64,000 nt of DNA from Cordilura impudica (taxonomy: Eukaryota > Arthropoda > Insecta > Diptera > Scathophagidae): the NCBI GenBank assembly GCA_963682025.1, contig OY821519.1:12376168-12440167 (forward strand), given 5' to 3'. This document shows positions 47,223-59,273 of this stretch, one piece after another (position 1 is the stretch's first letter; every line of letters begins with the position of its first letter). Under the pieces are notes generated by a model, which did not search any database, was not told where the DNA came from, and was given only the letters and a program-made list of their open reading frames with translations. Made by a program: the position numbers and the translations under genes.

Positions 47223-47681
47223 TATCTGATTCACTGACGCAATGAAAAGCCTGTTATGCTAGATACGCATCTTTAATTACACTGTAGAACAATTTTCCAA
47301 AATATATAATATTACAATTCCGTAGAGTTTCACGATGGTTTATATTGCTTTCTAAGTGCGTTTTAAAAGTCCATTCTGAAGTCAGTATTTTCGGATCACT
47401 TTAGGTTTTTTTGCTACAAGAGAGCAAGTCCGTATCCCCTATTAAATGTTAAATATATACGGCAGACACCGTTTACCATTTCAACAGAAACACTTTTGCC
47501 TTTCAGACCAATCGCCTCGGGAACCTCCTTACAAATTTTATGATTTTTGTAAAACTTTATAGAAAAATATTTTTTCTAAATAGAATATGATTTTGTACAC
47601 CTCTATTATATGTATTTCTGATTTCACGCTCCAAAAAAAATATTTTTACATTTATTATAAATACTACAATAAGCCCAGATA

Positions 47682-48161
47682 TCTATAATATTATTAGATA
47701 GGGCGATTTCTTGTTACCAGTGATTTGTTAAACAGTTTTCTTCCTATTTTGACCAAACGTATCTCATGTGTTTCTTTTTAGCTTACCACAAGATTTACAG
47801 ATTTGGACCGTCTGAAACATTTTTTTGTAGTAAAATACATTTAAATTGGCTACTAACACATACATAAAATTATGCAATGCAATGTGTGCGTTTATTAAAA
47901 TTGTTAATGGTTTGTGAGTTTGTTTTCTTCATTCACAATAATAATTGTGTTGAATTGAAAAATAATTTTGGACATGAATTCAAAAATAATTTTGGACATA
48001 AACTAATAATTGGACATAAACCAATAACGACAATAATCGATATTTAAAAGTGTTGAATTGTGAATTGGCTAAAAATGATTAGCATACCTTTAGGGTCTTT
48101 ATTAAATGAAAAAAAAATTTCTAGAATTTGCACTCGCATTTCGAGGGCTGAAATCTGCTAG
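47682..48161 (+). mobile_element. Short Helitron, long variant
   Basis: TCTATAATATTATTAGATAG … CTGAAATCTGCTAG|T, hairpin CTCGCATTTCGAG. Internally longer, with a small duplication of AATAATTTTGGACAT. Ends only 9 bases before the HINE-like element at 48171. Confidence 0.8.
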
Positions 48162-48170
48162 TTAATATAA

Positions 48171-48970
48171 CAAGTAAGAAAATTATAGTCGGTCTAGACC
48201 GACTATACGATACCCTATACCATGCTTTTAGAGACCCTATCTCTCAGGCCCAACTAACTGGATATAGAAAATAAGCATAAACCAAATTTGAGTGGGATTT
48301 TTATTAATTTTTTTGGCTGCAGATATGAAAAAGTTCATATAGGATGCTATATCTATATGGGGACTAGGCCCAAAAATGGACCGATCCTGACCATGTTTGG
48401 TAAAGTCTCTTGTATTTTGCAAAAATATATGCAAACAAAATTTGAGAAGAATCAGTGCAATATTTTTGTTTTTTGATAGATTTAGGTGAAGATCGGGAAT
48501 TAGCTCCATATGGGGCCTATGACTAAGATTTGAACATAGGGATCATTTTTGGACTACTGATTAATGGATGTAATAAACACATATAAACCCAATTTTACTA
48601 AGATTTATATGATAATTTGGATCTTATGACAATTTATGTTGATTTCATAAGGGTCATTTGTATGGGGGCTAGGTCTGAACATGAACCGGTTCTCACCAAT
48701 TTCAACAGCGTTCATCCTATGGCCGATAAAAGCTTATATACCAAATTTCATCATAATATATTCATATTTGCGACCTGCAGTTTGTTTAAAAGCTTTACAT
48801 GGACACACAGACGGACGGACGGAAGAACGGACATCATTAAATCGAATCAGATAGTGATTCTGATTCGATCGGTATCATAAAAGATGGGTCTAGGTCAAAT
48901 ATTTTTGGTAGTTACAAACAGCAGCACAAAGTTATTATACCCAAACCACATAGTGGTATAGGGTATAAAA
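48171..48970 (+). mobile_element. HINE-like element, family 1 (family description)
   Basis: A complete copy of an 0.8-kb non-coding family. It starts CAAGTAAGAAAATTATAGTC with the palindrome GTCGGTCTAGACCGAC and ATACCCTATACCATG. It ends CCACATAGTGGTATAGGGTA TAAAA, so CCCTATACCA at the left and TGGTATAGGG at the right are subterminal inverted repeats. Near the 3' end lie ACACAGACGGACGGACGG and GATTCTGATTCGATCGG. The interior is four diverged modules of about 150 bp (CAAATTTGA landmarks at 48281, 48431, 48580, 48736). Structure and the GACGG tract recall DINE-1/HINE (Helentron-derived) elements. The open frames inside recur because the DNA is conserved between copies, not because protein is. 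Confidence 0.7.
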
Positions 48971-49107
48971 AACAACTCTGTAAGTTTGTGGACATGTTAA
49001 ATTCACAGCACACCTAGCGGTCAATAGCTTGAATATTTAAAATTAGCGAAAAAGATTTGTGATTTTGCTAAAAAGACTGAGAAGTCGGCGGTTCTGCTTT
49101 CTAAATA

Positions 49108-49715
49108 CACCAATACACTTACATATACCACACACGTACTTTCGCTTACGCTGTTTTTATGATTGTATTGTGAAATTAGAATTTACCCCCCCGAGCGTAT
49201 AGATGGTTAGATATCAGAAAAATTTTTAAGCCATCTTATTTCACTTTCAATCTGAAACCGATATGATTTCACTGATGAAACTATTGAGCACAAATGTAAA
49301 AAACACAATCAGCAACAACATATTTTTTTTCAAAATACAGTTTTTAAAGAGATATTCCAGCACTAAATTTTGATCATACGACAATAGCCTTCGACTTTCG
49401 GTTATAAAAGGATTGTTTAAATAAGTATGTAAGTAGCATGCAACCTATCACACGATCTAAACGTTAATTAATTATTCCCTACCAGCACAGTTAGTTTTTC
49501 ATGATTTTGTTTTCGCGGAGCAATATTTCAGGAACTGCTAAAGCTAGACGTCCAAAATTTTTTAAATTATAAGATAGAGAACATCCATATTCCATTTTTT
49601 GATGTGTAAACATCTATGTACTCAGGGGGGTAAAAATCTCTTTCACAATACAATCACAAAAACAGCGTAAGGGAAAAGCGGTGTGAGGTGTTAGTGTGAG
49701 GTTAGTGTATTGGTG
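49108..49715. mobile_element. Foldback-type element with terminal inverted repeats of about 90 bp
   Basis: The left end CACCAATACACTTACATATA, CTTTCGCTTACGCTGTTTTT, ATGATTGTATTGTGAAA, TTTACCCCCCCGAG is mirrored at the right (CTCAGGGGGGTAAAAA, TTTCACAATACAATCAC, AAAAACAGCGTAAGGG, TAGTGTATTGGTG). The 610-bp element has no coding capacity. A half-copy of the terminus is at 51611-51690. Confidence 0.75.
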
Positions 49716-51717
49716 CAAAAATTATGATTTAAATTTATTTAGCTGATTTAATAACCAACAGAAAGCGTCATGAATGGGTAGCAAACAACTGCAACCATCA
49801 AATGTAACAACCATAGCAGTTGCTTGCTATACATAGATGGCGCTTACTGTTTGATTTTAATTGATGTGTAGTTTACACATTTCCCCTGTGATCGGACTCG
49901 CATAGTTTTTTTTTTTAATTCAACGAGCTCAGATCTAGCAAGTTAATTTTTTCGTTATTATAAATAGAAGTTCCCAAGCTCAGACTTTATTCGTATATTG
50001 TTGGAACATATAAAGGACCTTACAAATATCATTTTGACGTACCATAACCCTAAAGGGCCTTTTAACTTTTACTCTTTTTGTAATTTTTTTTGTTAATTGT
50101 TTTCCCTAAATATGCAAATCGCGACATATAAAATTTTAGAAACAAAAAAAAAACTACTACTATTTATGCATACTAAAGAAAACTTATCCACCTTTTTATA
50201 TCCCCCTTTTTGAAAGGAAAAACGAGAACAAAAAAAAATCTAGTCTTAAATGTTTAAACACATTTGCAGGTGCAGTCAAACGAAATTTGTTCCACTCAGT
50301 TGACATAAACAAGGAGCATCACATTAACAAAATACGGGAAATTAGAAACAATTTGTTGGGCTGTAAAGCTTAAACGTAACTGGATGTACGTTTTAGTGTC
50401 TGATGCAAACAGGGGTTGTCTCCAAAATATGACAAACACGAACACATTGTCACGTAAACATACACACACACACAGACAAAAGTAGTTAGAAGGGAACATA
50501 AAACGTTTTTGCTAAAAATGCGTAAAATCTTATTTCGTCATGCATTGTTCTAAAGGGCGACAATTGTTGTTTTTATGTCACATTGCATCCAAAACAATGG
50601 ACGACGAATAACACATCAGTAACACTTGTGCCACTAGTGGCTGTTCGCTGTAAGAGGAAAAACGCGAGAGAGAGAGGGAGAGAAGGAGAATTGTTGTATG
50701 AGTTCTGTTGCCACATGATGTGTGGCACAAGTGCAAACACACATTGTTAGACTTAGTCGAATTCCCAAAAACAAAACAAAAAAATTATTGTTGCCTGCTA
50801 GTGAAGCGTAAAACTTTTGTCTAGTTTCACTTTGACTTGAGCACTAAAGTTGAAAAGTTAAAGGAATTCAATGAATTTGAATGATTCAATAGAAACACGT
50901 AACACACATATATGCACATATTTATATGAGTATACTGTATGGTATGTTTCATTCTATTAGAACTCAAACGAATCTGTAATGGCTTAAATGATTTTTGTTG
51001 GAGTTATTAAATTTTGCATAATTCAACTGTGGCAGAATTTGCCTAATAAATGTTTATTCTTTAATCCATATCCAATTGACAGTGTATAAAATGAAAATCA
51101 CCTAGTAGTAATTCTAAACCCGTAATTAATCTCCTTCTTCTAACATGTCTATAACATTTTTTTTCCCCGCCCCCTTTAGCCAGAAGGTAATTTGTCACAA
51201 TATGTGTCACATTTGTTACAGCAATTGCTCGATTTACTGCGGCACTAACTGGATTATAACCAAGTGGCTGCAACACAACTTAAAAAGGGATAAAAAGGTT
51301 TTAAGACACACAAAAATAACAAAACTGAAATAACGAAGGCAGAGGCCATACAGTAAAACAAATTGAAATAAAGATAAACTTTTATAGGTCGGCAATGAAT
51401 TGAAAACTATGTAACAACTACGGAGAGAAATGTGTACTTTTCAGCGGTAAATGACATTACTCATGTCGAATTTTGATAGAAAACATACATATACTTAAGA
51501 GGGCGAATCAATACCAGGTGGCGTTTCAGCAGCATATATCTTTATTTATTTTATTTTTATTCATTTATTTATTTAATTATGTATCTATTATTTATTAAAA
51601 ATAATTTTCACAATCAAAAAAACAGCGTAAGACGTAAAACGTAAGACAAAATCGGTGTGACTTATGATTGTATTGGTGAAAAAATTATGATATGTAATAA
51701 TCTTTTTGTCGCTGTTG
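49716..51717. other. Repeat-poor intergenic DNA downstream of the LMX1-type gene
   Basis: About 2 kb without the common repeats, apart from the half terminus near 51611, a short CA run (about 50460) and a GAGAGA run (about 50668). No ORF with a recognisable domain. Candidate regulatory DNA. Confidence 0.4.
51611..51690. repeat. Half-copy of the foldback terminus
   Basis: CACAATC, AAAAAAACAGCGTAAGACG, ATCGGTGTGACTTATG and TGTATTGGTG in the same order as the right end at 49640-49715. Confidence 0.65.
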
Positions 51718-51905
51718 AAAAATAAAAAATGAAAAATGAAAAATAAAAAATTTAAAATAATTAAAAATGAAAATTTAAAACTAAAAAATTAAAAATTAAA
51801 AATGAAAAATGAAAAACGAAAAATGAAAAATTGAAACTGAAAAATAAAAAATAAAAAAATAAAAAATAATAAATGAAAAATAAAAGAAATGAAAACTGAA
51901 AAATA
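51718..51905 (+). repeat. GAAAAAT-type heptamer array, short
   Basis: About 190 bp of AAAATGAAAAATGAAAAAT and more diverged units, like the arrays at 29450 and 61530. It directly precedes a family 1 HINE-like copy. Confidence 0.8.
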
Positions 51906-52169
51906 AACAAATAAGAAAATTATAGTGCGTTTAGACCGACTACATGATACCCTATACCATGGTTTAGAGACCCTTTTTCTTCGGTCCAACTAATTGGATA
52001 TAGAAAATAAGCATAAACCAAATTTGAGTGGCTGCCAATATGAAAAAGTTCATATCGGGTGTTATATTTATATGGGGACTAAGTCGAAAAATGGACCGAT
52101 CAAGGCCATATTTCGTAAAGTCACTTATATTTTGAAAAAACCACATAGTGGTATAGGGTATAAAAAATT
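51906..52169 (+). mobile_element. HINE-like element, family 1, internally deleted
   Basis: Starts AAATAAGAAAATTATAGTGC and jumps from TTATATTTTGAAAAAACC directly to the end ACATAGTGGTATAGGGTATA. Both ends kept, about 530 bp lost. Confidence 0.75.
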
Positions 52170-52302
52170 AAAAATGAAACATGAAAAATGAAAAAAATAA
52201 TTGAATCTGCTAGTTAAAATTAATATTTTTAAAGCGATGATTAATGAATATAATCAACACTTTTAAACTAAATTTGATCATGATATATTAATCAACAAAC
52301 AA

Positions 52303-53086
52303 CAAGTAAGAAAATTATAGTCGGTCTAAACCGACTATACGATACCCTATACCATGCGTTTAGAGACCCTTTCTCTCAGGCCCAACTTACTGGATATAGA
52401 AAATAAGCGTAAACCTGAGTGGGATTTTTATTATTTCTTTTGGCTGCAGATATGAAAAAGTTCATATCAGATGCTATATCTATATGGGGACTAGGCCCAA
52501 AAATGGACCGATCCTGATCATATTTGGTAAATCTCTTGTATTTTGCAAAAATATATACAAACAAAATTTGAGAAGAATCAGTGCAATATTTTCGTTTTTT
52601 GATAGATTTAAGTGAAGATCGGGAAGCAGCTGTATATGGGGCCTATGACTAAGAGTTGTCCCATAGGGATCACTTTTGGACTACTGATTAATGGATATAA
52701 TAAACACATAGAAACCCAATTTGACTGAGATTATATGATAATTTGGATCTTATGGCAATTTATGTCGATTTCATAGGGGTCATTTGTATGGGGAGTATGT
52801 CTGAACATGGACCGAATTTCACCAATTTCAATAGCGTTCATCCTATGGCTGATAAAAGCTTATGTACCAAATTTCATCATAATATATTCATATTTGCGAC
52901 CTGCAGTTTGATTACAAGCTTTACATGGGCACACAGACGGACGGACGGACATCGTTAAATCGAATCAGATAGTGATTCTGATTCGATCGGTATAATAAAA
53001 GATGGGTCTAGGTCAAATATTTTTGGCAGTTACAAACAGCAGCACAAAGTCATTATACCCAAACCACATAGTGGTATAGGGTATAT
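52303..53086 (+). mobile_element. HINE-like element, family 1, full copy
   Basis: CAAGTAAGAAAATTATAGTC to TGGTATAGGGTATATATA; very close to the copies at 48171 and 55489. Confidence 0.8.
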
Positions 53087-53220
53087 ATATGTATATTATA
53101 AACTGGATCCTGGTGTACTTGGAGACGATATCATAGCTACAATTTGTATAGGAGCTAGATCTGAACATGAACCGATTACCACTAATTTCAGTTGCGATCA
53201 TTTTATAAGCTTATATAAGG
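53087..53220 (+). mobile_element. HINE-like fragment
   Basis: Diverged last-module sequence (GTATAGGAGCTAGATCTGAA, CATGAACCGATTACC, ATTTTATAAGCTTATAT) directly behind the full copy. Confidence 0.5.
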
Positions 53221-53529
53221 GAGTGAAATATGTTTTTCCTCTTAACGTTTTTCGCAATGTTAATTTTTGTTTTTGATCAAGTCGTCTTCCAAAAATATGT
53301 CGGATATTATGTCGGATATTATGTCAGTTATTATGCTTAATGACAATCCCATTCACTTCTTGTTAGTTTGTAAAATGTTTCCACAATATTTTGTAACCAA
53401 AACAAATAGTTGTAGATTTATTAAAATTACATTTTTGAATGATAAAAATATTAAATACAAATTGACAAAACAAAATTAAGAAGACAAAGAAATATTGACT
53501 TACAAAGTTAAAACATATCTGTTCCTCCT

Positions 53530-56500
53530 CGTCAGTTTATTGCATGGTACATGAGATGAAAATCGATCAGGTTTTCTTTGAGCCGAGAAGATCTGCGTAG
53601 TGGAGTTTTAGATATGGGCAATGGAGGATCATTCAACGGAAGATTCGGAGATTCTTGATATAAATGGACATTTGATGTATTTCCCATGATTGGCTGTTGG
53701 TTTCCAAACAATTCTAGTAAAGAGAGAGCTAATTGGGAAGTATTTTCAAAACAAGAATTATTTACGGTGTTATAAAATCGAATTTGATTTTTGTGACGTT
53801 TTCAAATTATATTTCCAACAACAATGAGGAACATCATGCTGCCAAGAAGTTTTGTAATTTTTCCTGGAATCCATTCATCCCCTTCCGAAAACTTTAAATT
53901 TGAAGATCGTGATGTGTGATTACTAGTAGAACTTAATAAAGATAGCAATGTTCGAGGTTGTCGACTTTGTAAAAGTTCAGCTGGAGACTTTCCTGAGGTA
54001 TTTTGACTTGTTCTGTATGTTGTTAAATATGCAAGTACCGTAGCTTGCAAACTGGAACCATCTGATAATTGTTTTTTCATATAAGTTTTAAATGTACGTA
54101 CGAACCGTTATTCAGACGCTGAATACCATGTACTTATGGGAATTGTGGAAATGAGTCTACAATTATTAACCAAATATATTTTTCAAATGGACCTGCATAG
54201 TCTAAATGAATTCGTTGCCAAGGAGTAGTAGCTTTTGGCCAAGATGAAAATTGTTTAGGAGGATGCGTTGAATGTGAATAACAAGCCTGGCATGATAAAA
54301 CAGTGTTGGAAATTTCGTTATCAATATTTCGCCACAAACAATAACGTCTCGCAATTTGTTTCATTGTAACGATACCCCAATGTCTGTAAAATATGTTGTA
54401 TTAAGTTTTTATGAACCACAATACGATGAAAATTGTTGTGTAAGATTAGATTATTTCGATGACGATCATTTTCTGACTTTCATTTAGCGTTTTTGATGCA
54501 TAAGCGATAGGGCGTTCCGAACCATCTGAAAATATATGAGATACTACAGCCCCAATGCCATATGAAGAAGCATCTGTAGCCAAATTATTGGTAGTATATC
54601 ATCAAAATGGGTTAACTGTGTCATATCAACTAACTTTCGTCTAAGCTTTTGAAAGGTCTTCGTTCCAGTAAAAATTTATATTTTGCTTCCGAAACAAATT
54701 CAATGGGCCACAAATTTTTGAAAAATTGTTAATAAACGAACAATATAAATTTACTTTGCCTAAGAATGACTGCAATTCAGATAAATTCTTTGGTCAAATT
54801 TTTAATAGCTTCTATTTTAATAGCTTCTATATTCCTTTCGGATTGTTGAATACCAGACTCAATAATCATGTGACCGAGATATTCTACCTTTGGTTGCATG
54901 AAAGTGCATTTAGCAATATTACATCGAAATCCAGATTCAGCGCTTGAACAGAAAGTTAAGATTATAAAGATGCTCATCATCATTTGAGCTGGTGCAAATA
55001 ATGTCGTCCAAATAATTTACAGGGGAGTATTTACCACAAGTAATTTTTTGGACTCTTCGTCCATTTAAATTTGTAAATAATCATCAAATAAATCTTTGAA
55101 AACAACTTTCCATTTTTTAATTTATGGAACAAGTCACGTACTTTTGGAATTGTTCAATATCCATTTGAAGATTGATTGTAACTTTAAAATCTGCACAAAT
55201 ACAAATTTTGTTGTTTGGCCTTGGTACTATCATTAGTTTCCAAACGCCAGATTCAATAAATCTTTCAGCTTCTTCTTTGAAAATATAAAGAATTGCATAT
55301 GGAATGGGTTTTGATTTGAAAAACTTGGGTCTTGCATTTAATTTCATATAGATATGAGACTGCATTACGTAACAACGACCCAATTCGCTTGAAAACAAAT
55401 CTTTAAAATCATCACAAATAGCTTTAAGTTCAAAATGTTCTTCTATTCTTGTATTGATTTAAATTCATCGTACCAATTTAAACCAAAACAAGTAAGAAAA
55501 TTATAGTCGGTCTAGACCGACTATACGATACCCTACACCATGCGTTTAGAGACCCTATCTCTCAGGACCAACTAACTGGATATAGAAAAAAAAGCATAAA
55601 CCAAATTTAAGTGGGATTTTTATTAATTTTTTCGGCTGCAGATATGAAAAAGTTCATATCGGATGCTATATCTATATGGGGACTAGGCCCAAAAATGGAC
55701 CGATCCTGACCATGTTTGGTAAAGTCTCTTGTATTTTGCAAAAATATATACAAACAAAATTTGAGAAGAATCAGTGCAATATTTTTGTTTTTTGATAGAT
55801 TTAAGTAAAGATCGGGAAGCAGCTCTATATGGGGCCTATGACTAAGAGTTATCCAATAGGGATTATTTTTGGACTACTGATTAGTGGATGCAATATTTAC
55901 ATACAAACCCAATTTGACTAAGATTTGTATGATAATTTGGATCTTATGGCAATATATGTTGATTTCATAGGGGTCATTTGTATGGGGGCTAGGTCTGAAC
56001 ATCGACCGATTCCCACCAATTTCAATAGCGTTCATCCCATGGCCGATAAAAGATCAAATACCAAATTTCATCAAAATATATTCATATTTGCGACCTGCAG
56101 TTTGATTAAAAGCTTTACATGGACACACAGACGGACGGACGGACGGACGGACTTCGTTAAGTCGAATCAGATAGTGATTCTGATTCGATCGGTATAATTA
56201 AAGATGGGTGTAGGTCAAATATTTTTGGTTGTTACAAACAGCAGCACAAAGTCATTATACCCAAACCACATAGTGGTATAGGGTATAAATATTGTTGCAA
56301 AGTTCAGAATTGGCATTTTTTTTTTAATTTCAAGATCCTAATACTGCAATCTCTGAGTTACCATAAGCATATAGCTTAACTGAAGTTGAAGTTAAATGAG
56401 GTGAATTATTTAGAGATTGAAACGTTTTTATACCAATAATGGAACGACCAGTTCCGGTATCAAATTGAAATTTTAAATTTTGATCACTTAACTCAACGTT

Positions 56501-56680
56501 TATAAACATCTTGTTATCAGTTCTTGTAATTATATTTTCAACTCCACAACAGTTCTTTACCTTAGTATATACTGTTTTTACATTAACACAATTATTATGA
56601 TTTGGAACGGACTTGCATACTAATGCAATATGACCTTTACATTTACATTGAAAACACTGCAATATGCGTTGCTTACAGTT
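53530..56680 (-). pseudogene. Ty3/gypsy-type LTR retrotransposon remnant (gag-pol pieces)
   Basis: Minus strand, in gypsy order. A zinc knuckle (CFQCKCKGHIALVC) and an aspartic protease core (FQFDTGTGRS) at 56662-56330. RT fingers (KSKPIPYA…, VPRPNNKICICADFK) at 55398-55117. The RT end with KCTFMQPKVEYLGHMI at about 54900. RNase H (DGSERPIAYASKTLNES) at about 54530. The integrase zinc region and core (YCLWRNIDNEI…CQAC; LDYAGPFEKYIW) at 54364-54134. The integrase tail at 54080-53802. Stops and frameshifts are many, the RT catalytic block is missing or unreadable, and no LTR pair was found. A HINE-like element (55489-56288) sits between protease and RT. An old, inactive copy. Confidence 0.8.
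55489..56288 (+). mobile_element. HINE-like element, family 1, inserted in the gypsy remnant
   Basis: CAAGTAAGAAAATTATAGTC to GTGGTATAGGGTATAAA, with the longest GACGGACGGACGGACGG tract. It separates the protease and RT parts of the retrotransposon and is therefore younger. Confidence 0.8.
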
Positions 56681-56759
56681 TCCTTCTCATATGTTCTGAA
56701 ACACTGATTATAAGAGATGGTAACTGATTTGCTTGAAGTCTCTCATTTTGTTGATTATA

Positions 56760-57062
56760 ATATTACGATGTTGTTTATTGTGGTGCTGACCAGTGGTTTT
56801 ACCAGGATAACGACCCAAAGCACAAATCGAATCTTGTTCAGATTTGGTTTATATAGAACTGTCCCCATATTGTCCAAACTCCTGTTATTGAAAATCTTTG
56901 GCATATACATGAGATTAATATAAGAAAACATCAAATCACCAGTGCAGAAATCGCTTAAAAAACAGAATGGGAGAAAATATTACCGGAATACACCAAACAG
57001 CTGGTTGCATCAATGAAGTCCCGAATGAACGCTGTTATAAAAAGTAAAGGATACCCTACCAT
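56760..57062 (+). pseudogene. Tc1-like transposase C-terminal remnant
   Basis: Plus-strand reading gives YQDNDPKHKSNLVQIWF, then after a deletion PVIENLWHIHEINIRKHQ and EYTKQLVASMKSRMNAVIKS, KGYPT. This is the end of a Tc1 transposase, with the second catalytic D (DNDPKH) and the last E (IENLW); the WPPQSPDLNP block between them is damaged. The end runs straight into the Helitron at 57066. Confidence 0.8.
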
Positions 57063-57065
57063 GTA

Positions 57066-57615
57066 TCTATAATATTAATAGGCAAGGCGATTTCTTGTGG
57101 CCGATGTAACTTTGTCAGTTTTAACCCGAGTTTGATCAAACATATCTCATTTGAAGGGTATTTCTTTTAAGCTATCCACCAGATTTACAGATTTGCACCG
57201 GCTGGAACATTTTTATTTTATTTTTTTTTTTTTTTGAGTAAAATACACTTTAAGTTGCTACTAACACATACATCAAATTATACAATGCTGTGTGTGTGTT
57301 TATTAAATTTGTTAAAGTGATTGACAAAATTCGTATATGAAAAGCCCTGTGTTGAATTGAAAAATAATTTTGGACATACACCAATAACGACAATAACGCA
57401 ACCAAATTTCTTTAAAATAATTGCATATTGGGCCCAAAATTAGCATAACTTTAGGTGGCAAGGTGGTTCAAATACCTTTAGGCTCTTATTTCTGTGTGTT
57501 CAACAAATATTTATAACGAAATAAATTTAATAAATTAAATAGATTTAAAAAAAAACAGTGAAAGCAATAAATTCAATGAAAAAATTAAATTTCCTAGAAT
57601 TTGCACTCGAATTTT
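57066..57615 (+). mobile_element. Short Helitron, long variant, 3' end lost
   Basis: TCTATAATATTAATAGGCAA … breaks off after GCACTCGAATTTTAATATTT, without the second hairpin arm and CTAG. Confidence 0.8.
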
Positions 57616-57908
57616 AATATTTATATAACATTAGATATAAAAATAAATTATGAAAAAGACAAATTTAAGTTTCGAAAACGAAATTGGATGTGACCCTCTT
57701 ATATAATGAAGTTTACTTTTTTTTAATTTTTGTCAATTTTTAAATTTTAAAACAAAATGTACATAACATTAAAAACTCATTATCGTTTATTCCAATTTTT
57801 TTTTTTTTTAGAAAATTCAGATTTATTACTAATGGTAGTAACACACGAAATAAGCTGTGAATGACTTTATATATCATTTTAACGTTTATAAGGATATCCT
57901 ACCATGTA

Positions 57909-58467
57909 TCTATAATATTAATAGGCAAGGCGATTTTTTGTGACCGATTTAACTTTGTCAGTTTTAAACCGATCTTGATCAAACATATCTCATTTGGAAG
58001 GTATTTCTGTTTAGCTGTCCACCAGATTTACAGATTTGCACCGGCTGGAACATTTTTTTTTTTTTTTTTTTAGAAAAATTCACTTAATGTTACTACTAAC
58101 ACATACATCAAATTATACAATGCTGTCTGTGTGTGTTTCTTAAATTTGTTAAAGTGTGGGACAAAACTCATTTATGAAGAGCCCTGTGTTGAATTGTATA
58201 ATAATTTTGGACATACAACAATAACGACAATAACGCAACCGAATTTCTTTAAAATAATTGCATATTGTGCCAAAAATTATCATAACTTTAGGTGGAATAA
58301 AAGGTGGTTCAGGTTAGGCTCTTAATTCTGTATGTTCAACAAATATTTATAATGAAATAATTTTAATAAATTAAATAGATTAAAAAAACGTTGAAAGAAA
58401 TAAATTGAATGAAAAAATAAAATTTCCTAGAATTTGCACTCGAATTTCTAGGGCTGGGCTCTACTAG
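57909..58467 (+). mobile_element. Short Helitron, long variant
   Basis: Same type with the end kept (CTCGAATTTCTAGGGC … CTCTACTAG|T). Second half of the tandem duplication. Confidence 0.85.
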
Positions 58468-58912
58468 TTAATATTTATATAACATTAGATTTAAAAATAA
58501 ATTTTGAAAAATATAAACTTAAGTTAATGAAGTTTACTTTTTGTTAAATTTCTTCTTTATGTGAAAGATTTTTGTTATTTTTTTAATTTTAAAACAAAAT
58601 GTACATAACCTGAAAAACTCATTATCGTTTATTCAAATTTTTTTTTTTTTTTATTTTTTTTAGAAAATTCAGATAACTAATGGTAAATAAGCTGTGAATG
58701 ACTTTATATATCATTTGCTACCTGTAACTTTCAGGTTACAGGAACACCCACATAGATAGACAGACGACAGGAAACACAATCTTCTTTAAATCTACTCGGA
58801 ATGTGATTCTGATCATTTCTGTTAACATTCACAAATAACTCTGCACAACAGTCCGGAAAATGCTGTTCAGACATAAATTAATTTTCTCCATAAAAAACAC
58901 AATAAATAAGAA

Positions 58913-59273
58913 TCTGTAATATTAATATGCTAGGCCATTTCTTGTGACCTATGTTTTGTTCTACCATTTTATCCCGCTTTTGACCAAATGTATATTATTT
59001 GAAAGGTATTTCTTTTTAGCCGTTTTGCAGATTTACAAATTTTTAAAATGTTTTCCCTTATTTTGAGTAAATTACATTTAAAGTTTCTACTAACACATAC
59101 ATATTATTTTATGTAACATATGCCATGTGTGTTTCATTAAATTTGTTAATGAGTTTGTTTTCTTCATTCACAATAATAATAAACCATAAAAGTGTTGGTT
59201 TGTGAATTGGCTAAGTAAAAAAATAAAGCTGCCTAGAAATTGCACTCGAATTTTGGGTGCTGGAATCTGCTAG
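58913..59273 (+). mobile_element. Short Helitron
   Basis: TCTGTAATATTAATATGCTA … GGAATCTGCTAG|T; hairpin degraded. Confidence 0.8.

Larger units (their letters stand above)
57045..58716 (+). repeat. Tandem duplication, two units of about 840 bp
   Basis: Unit 1 (57045-57887) and unit 2 (57888-58716) both run from AAGGATAYCCTACCATGTA through a long-variant Helitron to GCTGTGAATGACTTTATATA TCATTT. Text behind the Helitron is shared too (ATTTATATAACATTAGAT, AAAACAAAATGTACATAAC, AAAACTCATTATCGTTTATTC). Confidence 0.85.
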
